64,000 nt of DNA, taken from contig NZ_FMZC01000003.1 in NCBI RefSeq assembly GCF_900102625.1, forward strand, positions 1 to 64,000. The letters are read 5' to 3'. A program made the translations under genes and the position numbers. Below, piece by piece: positions 1 through 8,215 of this stretch. Origin of the DNA: Paracidovorax valerianellae. Lineage in GTDB: Bacteria > Pseudomonadota > Gammaproteobacteria > Burkholderiales > Burkholderiaceae_C. How positions within the stretch are numbered: the stretch's first letter is position 1; each line of letters opens with the position of its first letter. The notes beneath the pieces are model-generated. The model made no database searches. It was not told the DNA's origin and saw only the letters and a program-made list of their open reading frames with translations.

Positions 1-3000
1 CGAGCCGCACTCCGGTGGTCAGGGGCCAGAAGGTTTCCCAGACGGAGACGTCAAAGCCGAACGGGGCCTTGTGCAGCACGGTGTCGCTGGCGTTCAGGGC
101 GTAGGTCTGCTGCATCCAGGCCATGCAGCTGTGCAGGGCGCCGTGGCGAACGGCAGCGCCCTTGGGCCTTCCGGTGGAGCCGGAGGTGTAGATGACGTAG
201 GCCAGGTTCTCCGCATGCAGCGGCACCTTCGGGTCGTGCTCTGGCTCGTCGCTCAGCTGCAGCGTGTCCAGCGCCAGGACGTCCAGCCCGGATGCTGGGG
301 GGATCGCTCCGCTCAGGTGGCTTTGCGTGAGCAGCAGTGCGATGCCGCTGTCCTGCACCATGTACGCCAGCCGCTCTGGCGGATATTCCGGGTCCAGGGG
401 AACGTAGGCGCCCCCTGCCTTCAAGATGCCCAGCAGGCCCACCACCATCTCGGTACTGCGCTCGACCAGAATGCCCACCCGTGTCTCGGGCCGCACGCCC
501 AGCCGCACCAGCCGGTGCGCCAGCCGGTTGGCCCGCGCGTTGAGCTCGCCGTAGCTCAAGTGTTCTTCGCCGAACACCAGCGCAGGGGCCTGCGGCTGCG
601 CCAGCGCCTGGCGCTCGAACAGCTCGTGCACGGGCACGGGCGCTCCGTGGCCCTGGCGGTTGTCGCCCCAGGCCGCCAACTGCGCCTGCTCGGCTTGGCC
701 CAGCAGGGGCACTTCCCCCACCAACTGATCGGGGTGATCGGCCAGGGCTTGCAGGAGCGCTATGTAGTGCCCTGCCATCCTCTCCATCGTCTGCGCTTCG
801 AACAGCTCCGCCGCGTAGATGATGGCCAACGAAACCTCACCATCGTGCCGCTCGCGAGCCTCCAGCACCCATTCGAACTGCGCCTCGCCTTCGGGTAACG
901 GATGCTCTTGCACAGTGGCTCCCGGCAGGCGCTCCATTGCCCGGTAGTCTTCGAACACATGGTTGAAAAGCCATTGGAACAGCGGGTTCTGCCCCGTGTT
1001 GCGCTCAGGCTTCAATGCCTCGACCAGTTGATCGAAAGGCAGATCCTGGTGTTCCTGGGCCCTCAGCGTGACATCGCGCGCCTTTGCCAGCAGGCGGTCC
1101 AGCGCCAGGTCGGATTGCACACCATTGCGCAAGACGAGGGTGTTGACCAAAAGGCCGACCAGCCCCTGGGCACCACGGCGGTTGCGCCCGGCAACAGGGA
1201 CGCCGATGCGGATGTCCTCCAGGCCGGAATAGCGATGCGCCACCGCTTGCAGACCGGCCAGCAACACCGTGAACAGGCTGGCTCCGTGGGTCTCGGCCCG
1301 CCGACGAAGAGCGGCCAACAAACCCGCCGGAAGTGCGAAGCGGTGCCGCGCTGCCCGGTAGCGGCCTTGCGGCTGGCGCGGACGATCGGTCTGCAATGCG
1401 AGCACCGGGTGCACGTCCCCCAACTGATCGCGCCACCATGCCAGCTGCCGGCGACTCTCTCCCTGATCCAGCCACATGCGGTGCGAAACGGCATAGTCCA
1501 CGCATTGCAGTTCGTCCTCTTCGACCGGAGGGAGCGCACTGCCAGTGAGCTTGGCCACACAATGGTTCGCCAACTCGTCCAAAAGCTGTTGCATGGATGC
1601 AGCATCAGAGACGATGTGGTGCAGCACGAGCACCACGATCTGCGATGTGTCGGCGAGCCGGATCATTGCCAGACGCCACAAAGGCCCCTGTTCGAGATCG
1701 AAGGGCTCGGTTTTCCACTGCAAGGTCCGCTCACCCGTTTGCAATGACTGCTCACCCGTGGGGATGCCCCGCAGGTCCGCAACTTGAAGTTCTATGGGCA
1801 AGTTTTGCTGTATGCATTGGTACGGCAGGCCATCAGTTCCAGGGCGGAATACGGTACGCAGCGATGCGTGCCGAGCAGACAGCGAATCGGCAGCCGTCTG
1901 CAATGCCTCTTCAGGCAGATGAGTGCCTTGGAGCTTCACAGCCACGGCTACGTGATAGGCCGTACTCCGAGGCGCCAGTTGCCAGAGGAACCATTGACGC
2001 GACTGGGCGGCAGACAAGGCAAGCGGTTGTGCGCGGCGCTCAGCGGACAGGGGCGTTGGCGAAAACTGCAGGGCAGACCCTGCTGTCAATGGTTGGCGAG
2101 CCTGCACCGTGGCTGCGCAGTCGTCCAACCTCGGATGGTCGAACAGGTCCCTCAGGCTGAATTCGATTCCCCAGCGTTCGGACACACGCAATGCAGCCTG
2201 CACCGCCAACAGCGAGTTGCCCCCCGAGGTAAAGAAATGGGTGTCTCGCCCCATGGCTCGCTCCAGCGGCCACGGCAGCACCTCTTTCCACAGCCCGGCC
2301 AGTACCTGCTCTGTACTGGAAAGTGCCTCGGGCTTTTGCCGAGCGGATTCCCGCCCTTGCACGACCTTGCCATGCTCCCAAATGGCGTATGCGTCGAGCG
2401 TTCGCTCTTGCCAGCCTGCCTTGCAAGCCTGCCGCTGCAGCTTTCCACTGGAGGTCTTGGGCAAGGCCCCGGGATTGAGCAGCACAACGACCGACAAGCC
2501 TTGTCCAGCCACATCGCCGACAGCCGCCGACAGCGCTTCGGCCAGGGTCTGTGGCGGAACGAGCTTTTGCAGACTCCGGGAAACCTCGGCGGCAACGCCG
2601 ATGCCCTCGCCTTCCGGTCCGGACACCGCAAAGGCCGCAACCCGACCCTTGCGCACTGCCTCGACTTCGGTTTCGATGGCGCGCTCGATGTCCTGCGGAT
2701 ACACGTTATGTCCGCGAACGATGATCAAGTCCTTGATGCGACCTGTCACATAAAGCTGATCCTGGTGCAAGAAACCCAGGTCGCCTGTTCGAAGCCATCG
2801 GTGGCCGTCACGCTCGACGAATGTGGCGGCGGTTTCCTCCGGCTTGCCCCAATAGCCGGCACAGATGCTCGGACCCTCGGCCCAGATTTCGCCCACCTGC
2901 CCCGGGTCCAGATTCGCTTGGCTCACAGGCTCCACGATCGCAATGGCATGCCCGGGAACCGCCGTGCCGCACGCCACCAACTGCGCGTGGACGCCATTGA

Positions 3001-4114
3001 TGCCGGAGGTGCAGTGCGCCAGGCCTTGCGCGAGTTGCGCTGGGCCAAAACCATTCGCCACCATCCCATCACCACACCGGCCGCCCGTGATGAAGAGCGT
3101 CGCTTCGGCCAATCCGTAGCAGGCATACACCGCCTGCGCCGAAAGGCCGACCTGCGCAAAGCGCTCACAGAAGGCCAACTCAGTGTCGGCACGCACAGGC
3201 TCTGCGCCGGTGTATGCCAGCCTCCAACAAGCCAGATCGAGCCCAGCCATCTGCGCATCGGTCACGCGCTCCGTGCAAAGGCGATATGAAAAGTCAGGAC
3301 CACCGCTCACGGTTGCACGGTGGCGGGAAATCAACTGCAGCCAACGCACCGGTCGCTCCAGAAAGTAGCGGGGTGAAGTCAGCACCAGGGGCACACCGCT
3401 GTACAGTGGTTGCAGCAGGCCGCCGATCAACCCCATGTCGTGATACAGCGGCGCCCATGAAACGAACTTGTCTTGTGCGCCGATCTCCATTCGCTCCTGG
3501 ATGGCGCACTCGTTGGCCATGAGATTGCCGTGCGTCACCATCACGCCCTTGGGTGCGGAGGTGGAACCCGAGGTGTACTGCAGAAAAGCGACATCGCCGT
3601 CGGCGGGCGCAAAAGCGTGCCAGCTTTCCGCCAGAGACGGCTCCACCGTATCGACCGCAATGGCCTCGACCTGCAGAAAGCGCTCCTTTGCCGAATCCAT
3701 CAGCGATAAAAACACCGATGAGGTCAGTACGCAGGCCGCCTGACAATCGGCGGCGATGCCCAGCAGTCGCGCCAGATGCTGTGGCCGAAGAGACTCGGGC
3801 GGAAACACGGGAACGGCAATCAGCCCTGCGTAGAAGCAAGCCAGCAGGCTCACGGCATAGTGCTCGTCGTTGTCGAGCATGATCAATGCCCGCTCTCCAG
3901 GCGGCCAATGCTGCTGCAGCCTCGCCGCCAGCGCACGTGTGCGCCGGTCAAGGGCTGCATACGTCAATGCACGCTCCACGGGCTCGCCGTTGGATTCGCC
4001 GGCGGCAGTGAGCCACACCTCGTCGGGCCGCGTTTGCGCCAGGGCCTGCAGATGCTCTACGAAATTCTTAGGTGCCCGCCCATGCCGACGGTCCAGTGCA
4101 GTCAAGCCTGTCAT
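1..4114 (-). CDS. Lipopeptide siderophore NRPS, FAAL-PCP-C-A start (3' end off window)
   Basis: Nonribosomal peptide synthetase starting a lipopeptide. The reading frame runs 1371 codons to the window edge without a stop. Domains in order: fatty acyl-AMP ligase at about residues 1-570 (core motif YTSGSTSAPKG near 180, YGLAEATLF near 330), carrier protein with GGNSLLA (attachment serine about 634), condensation domain with HHIVSDA from residue 832 (the usual final glycine is alanine), and the start of an adenylation domain (YTSGSTGRPKG at 1309). The frame breaks off after FDVSVWE; its first three specificity positions read D, V, W, as in serine-activating domains such as EntF, but the other positions are missing. 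The FAAL should load an acyl chain on the carrier and the C domain should join it to the first amino acid. Start: ATG with GGAG about 7 bases upstream. Known relatives of this layout are taiwachelin, cupriachelin and variochelin synthetases; the siderophore call is inferred from the neighbours. Confidence 0.9.
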   Translation of the reverse strand, partial: MTGLTALDRRHGRAPKNFVEHLQALAQTRPDEVWLTAAGESNGEPVERALTYAALDRRTRALAARLQQHWPPGERALIMLDNDEHYAVSLLACFYAGLIAVPVFPPESLRPQHLARLLGIAADCQAACVLTSSVFLSLMDSAKERFLQVEAIAVDTVEPSLAESWHAFAPADGDVAFLQYTSGSTSAPKGVMVTHGNLMANECAIQERMEIGAQDKFVSWAPLYHDMGLIGGLLQPLYSGVPLVLTSPRYFLERPVRWLQLISRHRATVSGGPDFSYRLCTERVTDAQMAGLDLACWRLAYTGAEPVRADTELAFCERFAQVGLSAQAVYACYGLAEATLFITGGRCGDGMVANGFGPAQLAQGLAHCTSGINGVHAQLVACGTAVPGHAIAIVEPVSQANLDPGQVGEIWAEGPSICAGYWGKPEETAATFVERDGHRWLRTGDLGFLHQDQLYVTGRIKDLIIVRGHNVYPQDIERAIETEVEAVRKGRVAAFAVSGPEGEGIGVAAEVSRSLQKLVPPQTLAEALSAAVGDVAGQGLSVVVLLNPGALPKTSSGKLQRQACKAGWQERTLDAYAIWEHGKVVQGRESARQKPEALSSTEQVLAGLWKEVLPWPLERAMGRDTHFFTSGGNSLLAVQAALRVSERWGIEFSLRDLFDHPRLDDCAATVQARQPLTAGSALQFSPTPLSAERRAQPLALSAAQSRQWFLWQLAPRSTAYHVAVAVKLQGTHLPEEALQTAADSLSARHASLRTVFRPGTDGLPYQCIQQNLPIELQVADLRGIPTGEQSLQTGERTLQWKTEPFDLEQGPLWRLAMIRLADTSQIVVLVLHHIVSDAASMQQLLDELANHCVAKLTGSALPPVEEDELQCVDYAVSHRMWLDQGESRRQLAWWRDQLGDVHPVLALQTDRPRQPQGRYRAARHRFALPAGLLAALRRRAETHGASLFTVLLAGLQAVAHRYSGLEDIRIGVPVAGRNRRGAQGLVGLLVNTLVLRNGVQSDLALDRLLAKARDVTLRAQEHQDLPFDQLVEALKPERNTGQNPLFQWLFNHVFEDYRAMERLPGATVQEHPLPEGEAQFEWVLEARERHDGEVSLAIIYAAELFEAQTMERMAGHYIALLQALADHPDQLVGEVPLLGQAEQAQLAAWGDNRQGHGAPVPVHELFERQALAQPQAPALVFGEEHLSYGELNARANRLAHRLVRLGVRPETRVGILVERSTEMVVGLLGILKAGGAYVPLDPEYPPERLAYMVQDSGIALLLTQSHLSGAIPPASGLDVLALDTLQLSDEPEHDPKVPLHAENLAYVIYTSGSTGRPKGAAVRHGALHSCMAWMQQTYALNASDTVLHKAPFGFDVSVWETFWPLTTGVRL

Positions 4115-4186
4115 GTATCCACTCCCCATTGTTGAGACCCTTCGGACCCTTTTTGGCCTTCAGGAATACCGCCCCTGCCCCATCTC

Positions 4187-4879
4187 TCAGCCTGGGTGTT
4201 GCACCCTGCTGCGCCACGCCAAAGCTGCCGCATAGCCAGAAGGCGCGGCCAATGGCATGGCGTCCAGATCGCTCCATTCCGGCACCGTGGTTTCCACCAC
4301 CGACCGACCATCCAGACCGGGGTGGATACCGACGCAGCGCAAATGCTCCGCAATCCCGACACCGATGGCTTTGAGCACCGCTTCCTTGCCCACCCAGCGC
4401 TGCAACAACGCTTGCAGAGGATCAGCGGCCTGGACCACCGCGGCCTTTTCACGATCGGTCAAAACCGCCTCGCTCAAGGCACTGACGTCCAGCGCCGCGC
4501 GGCGTTGCTCGATATCTATGCCCACTGCGCTGAAGGCGCTTGAATCCGCCAAAACGATCAAGGCATGGCTTCCCGAGTGAGACACATTGAACAAAGGGGC
4601 TGCCCCTTGCATATCGACGAATGGCTTGCCATGGGCATCCTGCGCCAAAGGCAGGTCAGCCGGTTGATGGCCCAGACGGCTCGCAAGGAGTTGCCGGACT
4701 GCGGTGCGGGTCGCCGAGAAGCGCAGCCGATCAGCGCGCTGCATGAAGCGGCCAGCACGAACTTGCTCCGCTGCGCTCAGCGCAGGCCAATGCTGCGTTC
4801 CGTCGCGCGCGAGATCGAAGTCGAGGCGATAGGTCTCGATACCGTGCGGCAAAGGCTCAAACAATCGCTGCAGCGACAT
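4187..4879 (-). CDS. Sfp-type 4'-phosphopantetheinyl transferase
   Basis: Transfers the phosphopantetheine arm of CoA to the serine of carrier domains, activating the NRPS encoded 72 bases downstream. It carries the two family signatures: GIDIE (magnesium-binding acidic residues) mid-protein and WVGKEAVLKA towards the C-terminus. At 230 residues the size fits the Sfp/EntD group. The frame is open further upstream, but homology begins at MSLQRLFEP. That ATG overlaps the end of the thioesterase gene by 23 bases, so the two are probably translationally coupled. The enzyme might also serve other carrier proteins in the cell; its place in the operon argues for siderophore assembly. Confidence 0.9.
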   Translation of the reverse strand: MSLQRLFEPLPHGIETYRLDFDLARDGTQHWPALSAAEQVRAGRFMQRADRLRFSATRTAVRQLLASRLGHQPADLPLAQDAHGKPFVDMQGAAPLFNVSHSGSHALIVLADSSAFSAVGIDIEQRRAALDVSALSEAVLTDREKAAVVQAADPLQALLQRWVGKEAVLKAIGVGIAEHLRCVGIHPGLDGRSVVETTVPEWSDLDAMPLAAPSGYAAALAWRSRVQHPG

Positions 4880-5600
4880 GCGAGCCTCCAGCGATGGTTT
4901 GCGCCAACCTGCGCACCAGCGCGTCCAGAAAAAGCGCTTCTTGCTGACGCAGGAAGAAATGCCCGCCGTCGAACCAATCCAGGGTACAGGTAGCGCTGGA
5001 TGCCGCCGCCCAGGCCTGCATGCCTTGCGCACCGATGCGATCCTGGCGACCTGCAAAAACATGCAGAGGCATTGGCAGCGGCGCTTCGGGCGCGTATAGA
5101 AAACTCTGGCAGACCTTGTAGTCGGCGCCGAGCGTGTCGAGCGTGAGGCGAAGCAGTTCGTCGCTTTCGAACACCTCTTCAGGCGTACCGCCCTGCTCTC
5201 TCAGATCGGCGATCAACGCGGCATCGTTGTCCTTGCCAGCAAACCTTCCCGGATCGCGCATCGATGGCGCTGCGCTTGCAGAGAGCAAAAGCGCCTGCGG
5301 CAATGGGTCGCCTGATCGCATCTGTTGGCGGGCAAGGCCATAGGCCAGCAATGCGCCCATGCTGTGGCCGAAGATCACGTAACGCCCTTGCATGCCAGGT
5401 GCCTGCTCGGCACACAACTGCAACACCAGCGCATCGAAGTCTTTGACGAAGTCTTCAGCCAGGCGAGCCCCGCGGCCTGGCAACTCCACGGGGACGACGC
5501 GCAGCCACGCTGGCAGCAACCGGCGCCACCGCAGGTACATGGCCGCGCTGGCACCTGCGCAGGGCAGGCAGAGCATGGCGATGCTTTGGTCCATGACCAT
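4857..5600 (-). CDS. Type II thioesterase of the NRPS cluster
   Basis: Alpha/beta hydrolase of the GrsT/RifR editing thioesterase family, about 247 residues. It removes wrong or stalled acyl groups from carrier domains. Visible motifs: LCLPCAGASA near the N-terminus, the nucleophile elbow FGHSMGA (catalytic serine), an aspartate in AGRQDRIG and the catalytic histidine in GGHFF near the C-terminus. The chosen ATG shares its A with the TGA stop of the MbtH gene (TGATG), a coupled arrangement; a second ATG two codons later is the alternative. The 3' end overlaps the phosphopantetheinyl transferase start. Cytoplasmic, acting in trans on the NRPS. Confidence 0.9.
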   Translation of the reverse strand: MVMDQSIAMLCLPCAGASAAMYLRWRRLLPAWLRVVPVELPGRGARLAEDFVKDFDALVLQLCAEQAPGMQGRYVIFGHSMGALLAYGLARQQMRSGDPLPQALLLSASAAPSMRDPGRFAGKDNDAALIADLREQGGTPEEVFESDELLRLTLDTLGADYKVCQSFLYAPEAPLPMPLHVFAGRQDRIGAQGMQAWAAASSATCTLDWFDGGHFFLRQQEALFLDALVRRLAQTIAGGSHVAAAIV

Positions 5601-5848
5601 CAGCTTGCCAAGGCTGAAGGGCTGGCCACGGCCTCGCGATCCATCCAATCGCGCAAGGACCGAGGGCGCATGTCGGTCCATGCCTGCTCTACATGCGCCA
5701 ATACGGTGGCCTTGTCGCCCTGCACACCGGGAACCGCAGTCCACCCGCTGGGAATAGCCTTCCAGTGAGGCCAGATCGAATATTGATCCTCGTCATTGAC
5801 CAGAACAATGAAGGTCTCGTCGTCGCGGTCGAGGCAGCTGGTTGACAT
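5600..5848 (-). CDS. MbtH-like protein
   Basis: Small (82-residue) chaperone that binds adenylation domains and is often needed for their folding or activity. The family signature is intact: NDEDQYSIWP and, later, GWTAVPG with an SLRDW ending. It is the first gene of the MbtH-thioesterase-PPTase-NRPS operon and probably partners the A domains of the downstream synthetase. The start was set at MSTSCLDRDDE because the upstream extension does not belong to the family and lies in a leader with a hairpin and a candidate ECF promoter. It overlaps the thioesterase start by one base. Confidence 0.93.
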   Translation of the reverse strand: MSTSCLDRDDETFIVLVNDEDQYSIWPHWKAIPSGWTAVPGVQGDKATVLAHVEQAWTDMRPRSLRDWMDREAVASPSALAS

Positions 5849-5882
5849 GGAGTCGTCCTTGGGCAGTTGAAGAGTTTGCAGT

Positions 5883-5907
5883 ACATGGCGCGAAATGCGC
5901 GCCATGT
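5883..5907 (-). promoter_or_regulatory. Perfect 10-bp inverted repeat in mbtH leader
   Basis: ACATGGCGCG and its exact complement are separated by five bases, about 35 bases upstream of the MbtH start codon. No T-run follows, so it is not a normal terminator. It could be an operator or an mRNA 5' hairpin that stabilises the message. If the candidate promoter just upstream is used, the hairpin begins within the first few transcribed bases. Confidence 0.6.
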
Positions 5908-5919
5908 GCTTCTGCTCAA

Positions 5920-5946
5920 CTAGACGAACCAGTAAGGAATCTGTTC
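5920..5946 (-). promoter_or_regulatory. Candidate ECF-sigma promoter of the siderophore operon
   Basis: On the minus strand GAACAG is followed after 16 bases by TCTAG, with CGTC overlapping the -10 region. This spacing and the GAAC and CGTC elements suit an ECF sigma. I did not find the TAAA -35 element typical of OrbS-type promoters, so the assignment to the nearby sigma factor is tentative. Confidence 0.35.
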
Positions 5947-6067
5947 ATGCACGGGCTTGCTGCAGGGATTTCACATTGCCGCTGAACCTCGACGCCGCCT
6001 GGCAGTGACGGCAAAAACGAAGTTCAGTCCGCCGCCCGAGGCAGATCACGGTTTTGAAGCAATTCTT

Positions 6068-6262
6068 TTACATCGTCGATGGCGCGACCAAGCCTGCCAG
6101 CAGCCAAAGGCGGGCCGCTTTTTCATACGCCTCGCGGTGTGCGGGGTCTGCCACCAGCCAGCGCGTCATTTCCTCGCGTGCTGCCGCATCGAAATGTTCG
6201 CCGTCATGCTCACGCTGAACCCAGTCCCACGCCACGGCCCAATGGGGATCGGCTTGTCTCAT
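6068..6262 (-). CDS. 64-residue FecR-like N-terminal domain protein (DUF4880)
   Basis: A very short protein matching only the cytoplasmic N-terminal domain of FecR-type sigma regulators: a WAVAWDWVQRE helix, then LVADPAHREAYEKAARLWLL. A complete FecR is about 320 residues with a membrane helix and a periplasmic sensor; both are absent and there is no decayed remainder downstream. In FecR the N-terminal domain binds the sigma factor and can act positively. Placed between the ECF sigma gene and the operon it probably controls, this stand-alone domain is likely a cytoplasmic co-activator or modulator of that sigma factor. The function is inferred; the family match is clear despite the small size. 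Confidence 0.75.
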   Translation of the reverse strand: MRQADPHWAVAWDWVQREHDGEHFDAAAREEMTRWLVADPAHREAYEKAARLWLLAGLVAPSTM

Positions 6263-6423
6263 GCCTCAACTCACTCGCGCACGCAGCGCATCGGATAGTC
6301 CGACCAGCCGAATGCGAATGCACCGACCTTGACTGACGGCAACCTTACCGCAAGACAGCCGGTGCGGGCAATGCACAGACGAAAACCGCGCAGTTCACAC
6401 CAACGCGCAATGCGCCTTCGCGT

Positions 6424-6948
6424 TCAATCATCCGTGAGCAAATGGTGCAAGGCGGCAATGGCCTGCGTGGCCTCGGCGATCAAACGGTTGACCAAGCCCA
6501 GCGCGCAACCCAGAGACAGGGCAATGTCTCGCTGCGTCATTCCGTCGAGACGGTATAGCTGGAACGCCACCCGGGTTCGAGTCGGCAACTCCGCCAAAGC
6601 CTTTTCGATCAATCCCACCAATTGGCGGTCACGCAGCAAGCGATCCGGAGAGCTGGGCCCGGCCACTTCCAACGATTCGATATCCATGCCTGACGCGACG
6701 CAGTTGCGTTCCACCGCCTGCCGGCGGCAGTGGTCCAACGCCAGATTCCGGACCACCTGGCAACAGTAGCCCACGGGCTGGTCGATCTTGCGTTCGCTGG
6801 CGCCACCGACGATGCGCAAATAGGCGTCTTGCACGATGTCGTCCGCCAGATCCATGGTGCGGACAATCTTGTGCGCTACCCGCAAAAGCTGCGCCCGATT
6901 GGCAACGAAAACCTCTCCGAGCGATGGCCCAGATGAATGCAAAGACAT
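6424..6948 (-). CDS. ECF sigma factor, iron-starvation type
   Basis: Sigma-70 family protein of 174 residues with region 2 (DDIVQDAYLRIV) and region 4 (LDGMTQRDIALSLGCALGLVNRLI). Size and context match the iron-starvation sigmas (PvdS, OrbS, FecI) that switch on siderophore genes. A Fur box about 160 bases upstream indicates repression by iron-loaded Fur. The start MSLHSSGPSL was chosen because GGGAGG lies 8 bases before its ATG; the frame is open 16 codons further. Its partner is probably the short FecR-like protein encoded next, and its target the MbtH-NRPS operon. Confidence 0.9.
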   Translation of the reverse strand: MSLHSSGPSLGEVFVANRAQLLRVAHKIVRTMDLADDIVQDAYLRIVGGASERKIDQPVGYCCQVVRNLALDHCRRQAVERNCVASGMDIESLEVAGPSSPDRLLRDRQLVGLIEKALAELPTRTRVAFQLYRLDGMTQRDIALSLGCALGLVNRLIAEATQAIAALHHLLTDD

Positions 6949-7108
6949 GTACAGCACCTCCCAGTGAACTGAATGAATCGCCATGGGCCAAGACACGGAA
7001 TCGCCTACTCAAAGACAAAACTCAAGCGCTCGATGCAATGGCGGCTTGAAGCCGCTCGAACGCGTTGCTCGTCAAGCCATGGACTATTTTCACGATCATC
7101 CTTCAAAA

Positions 7109-7127
7109 TTGAATGAGAACTATTATT
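7109..7127 (-). promoter_or_regulatory. Fur box upstream of the ECF sigma gene
   Basis: This AT-rich 19-base site matches the GATAATGATAATCATTATC Fur consensus at 12 of 19 positions and stands out in an otherwise GC-rich region. It is in the 360-base gap between the sigma gene and msrA, probably overlapping the sigma promoter (a TTGTCA is at 7134-7139 on the minus strand). Apart from this site and the msrA terminator I see nothing else in the gap. Confidence 0.7.
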
Positions 7128-7262
7128 ATTAAGTGACAAAAGGAAACTGCACCTTTTCACCGTGGTCGATCTGCTCTGAAGACGTACATCGCCGTGCCGT
7201 GGAGACAGCCAGACAGAGGTTCTCTGCGACCTCAAAGCCCACGCCAGGTTTGGCGCACTCAA

Positions 7263-7286
7263 GAAAAAAGCCGCCTTGAGGCGGCT
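7263..7286 (-). terminator. msrA: Rho-independent terminator of msrA
   Basis: On the minus strand AGCCGCC-TCAA-GGCGGCT forms a 7-bp hairpin followed by a run of six T, 23 bases after the msrA stop codon. Confidence 0.85.
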
Positions 7287-7308
7287 GTTTTGACGAAAGG
7301 TCGGCCCA

Positions 7309-8064
7309 CTACATCGCACTGGACACGAGGACCGGCTGAGCGCGATACACGCCAGGAAAAACCTTCTTCAACTGCTCAACCTTCGGCAGGTCATGGACAA
7401 CGATGTAAGGCTGGTCGGGATGCTTCACAAGATAGTCCTGGTGATAGGCCTCGGCGGGATAAAAGACCTTGCCTGGTTCGACGCGGGTCACCATCGGACC
7501 TTTGAAGACTTTGGCGCCATCCAACTGTGCGATGTAGCTTCTCGCCACTTTTTCCTGCACGGCATCGACAGGGAAGATGGCGGATCGGTACTGACTACCC
7601 GTGTCTGGCCCCTGCCGGTTTAACTGGGTGGGGTCGTGAACGACTGAGAAAAAGATCTGCAGCAATTGGCCATAGCTCACCTGGCGGGGGTCATAGGTGA
7701 CGCGCACTGCTTCGGCATGGCCTGTGCGGCCGGAACCGATGGCCTCATACCTTGCGCTGCTCGCGTCACCGCCCGCGTAGCCCGATACAGCATTGCTCAC
7801 GCCTTTGACATGCTGGAAAACGCCTTGAACGCCCCAAAAGCAGCCGCCTGCGAACACCGCTGTGGCCGTGCTCTCCACAGACGCGGGGCTATCGATCGCG
7901 GCGGGAACCACTACGGCTGGCTCCGCCGCACGCAAAGGCGCTGCCTTCCAGAAAACGAGCCCCACCGTCACTGCCAAAGTGGCGATGAGCAACGGCCGGC
8001 GGGGTATCGCAGTGCTTTTCTGCACTGCTTCTTTGGAACGTTGAGAACGGATGGGTGGCTTCAT
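7309..8064 (-). CDS. msrA: Exported peptide methionine sulfoxide reductase A
   Basis: Reduces methionine-S-sulfoxide in proteins. The core begins near residue 67 with the active-site motif GGCFWGV (catalytic cysteine), followed by SGYAGG and the conserved DPTQLNRQGPDTGSQYRS segment. At 251 residues it is longer than cytosolic MsrA because of an N-terminal extension: basic residues, a hydrophobic stretch (LLIATLAVTVGLVFW) and an Ala/Pro/Val linker. That suggests a signal anchor or signal peptide and action in the periplasm. It is divergent from a two-component system, which may respond to oxidative or metal stress at the envelope and may control msrA; this is inference. Confidence 0.93.
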   Translation of the reverse strand: MKPPIRSQRSKEAVQKSTAIPRRPLLIATLAVTVGLVFWKAAPLRAAEPAVVVPAAIDSPASVESTATAVFAGGCFWGVQGVFQHVKGVSNAVSGYAGGDASSARYEAIGSGRTGHAEAVRVTYDPRQVSYGQLLQIFFSVVHDPTQLNRQGPDTGSQYRSAIFPVDAVQEKVARSYIAQLDGAKVFKGPMVTRVEPGKVFYPAEAYHQDYLVKHPDQPYIVVHDLPKVEQLKKVFPGVYRAQPVLVSSAM

Positions 8065-8183
8065 GGCGTCGATCTCCAGATTCGTTGACGTGGCCGCAAG
8101 GGGGCCAGATGCGTTTCCTCAACAGCATTGTTCAGCAAAGGCCCTGGCTGAATCATCACGAAGACTTCAAAGAATCGTGATAA

Positions 8184-8206
8184 CTCTCCCGTATCGAACG
8201 GGAGAG
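8184..8206 (+). promoter_or_regulatory. Inverted repeat covering the response-regulator RBS
   Basis: CTCTCCCG and CGGGAGAG form a perfect 8-bp stem with a 7-base loop. The 3' arm contains the GGGAG Shine-Dalgarno sequence that lies about 10 bases before the response-regulator ATG. In RNA the hairpin would hide the ribosome-binding site; in DNA it could be an operator for autoregulation. Confidence 0.6.
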
Positions 8207-8215
8207 AATCCAGCC

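Noticed and set aside
71-3289. Three long plus-strand open frames rich in Gln, His and Arg
   Set aside because: They are antisense shadows of the NRPS; the minus strand encodes continuous FAAL-PCP-C-A sequence with family motifs.
5849-6067. OrbS/PvdS-type promoter (TAAA/CGTC)
   Set aside because: A CGTC is present but no TAAA at the correct distance; only the GAAC-type alternative was kept, at low confidence.
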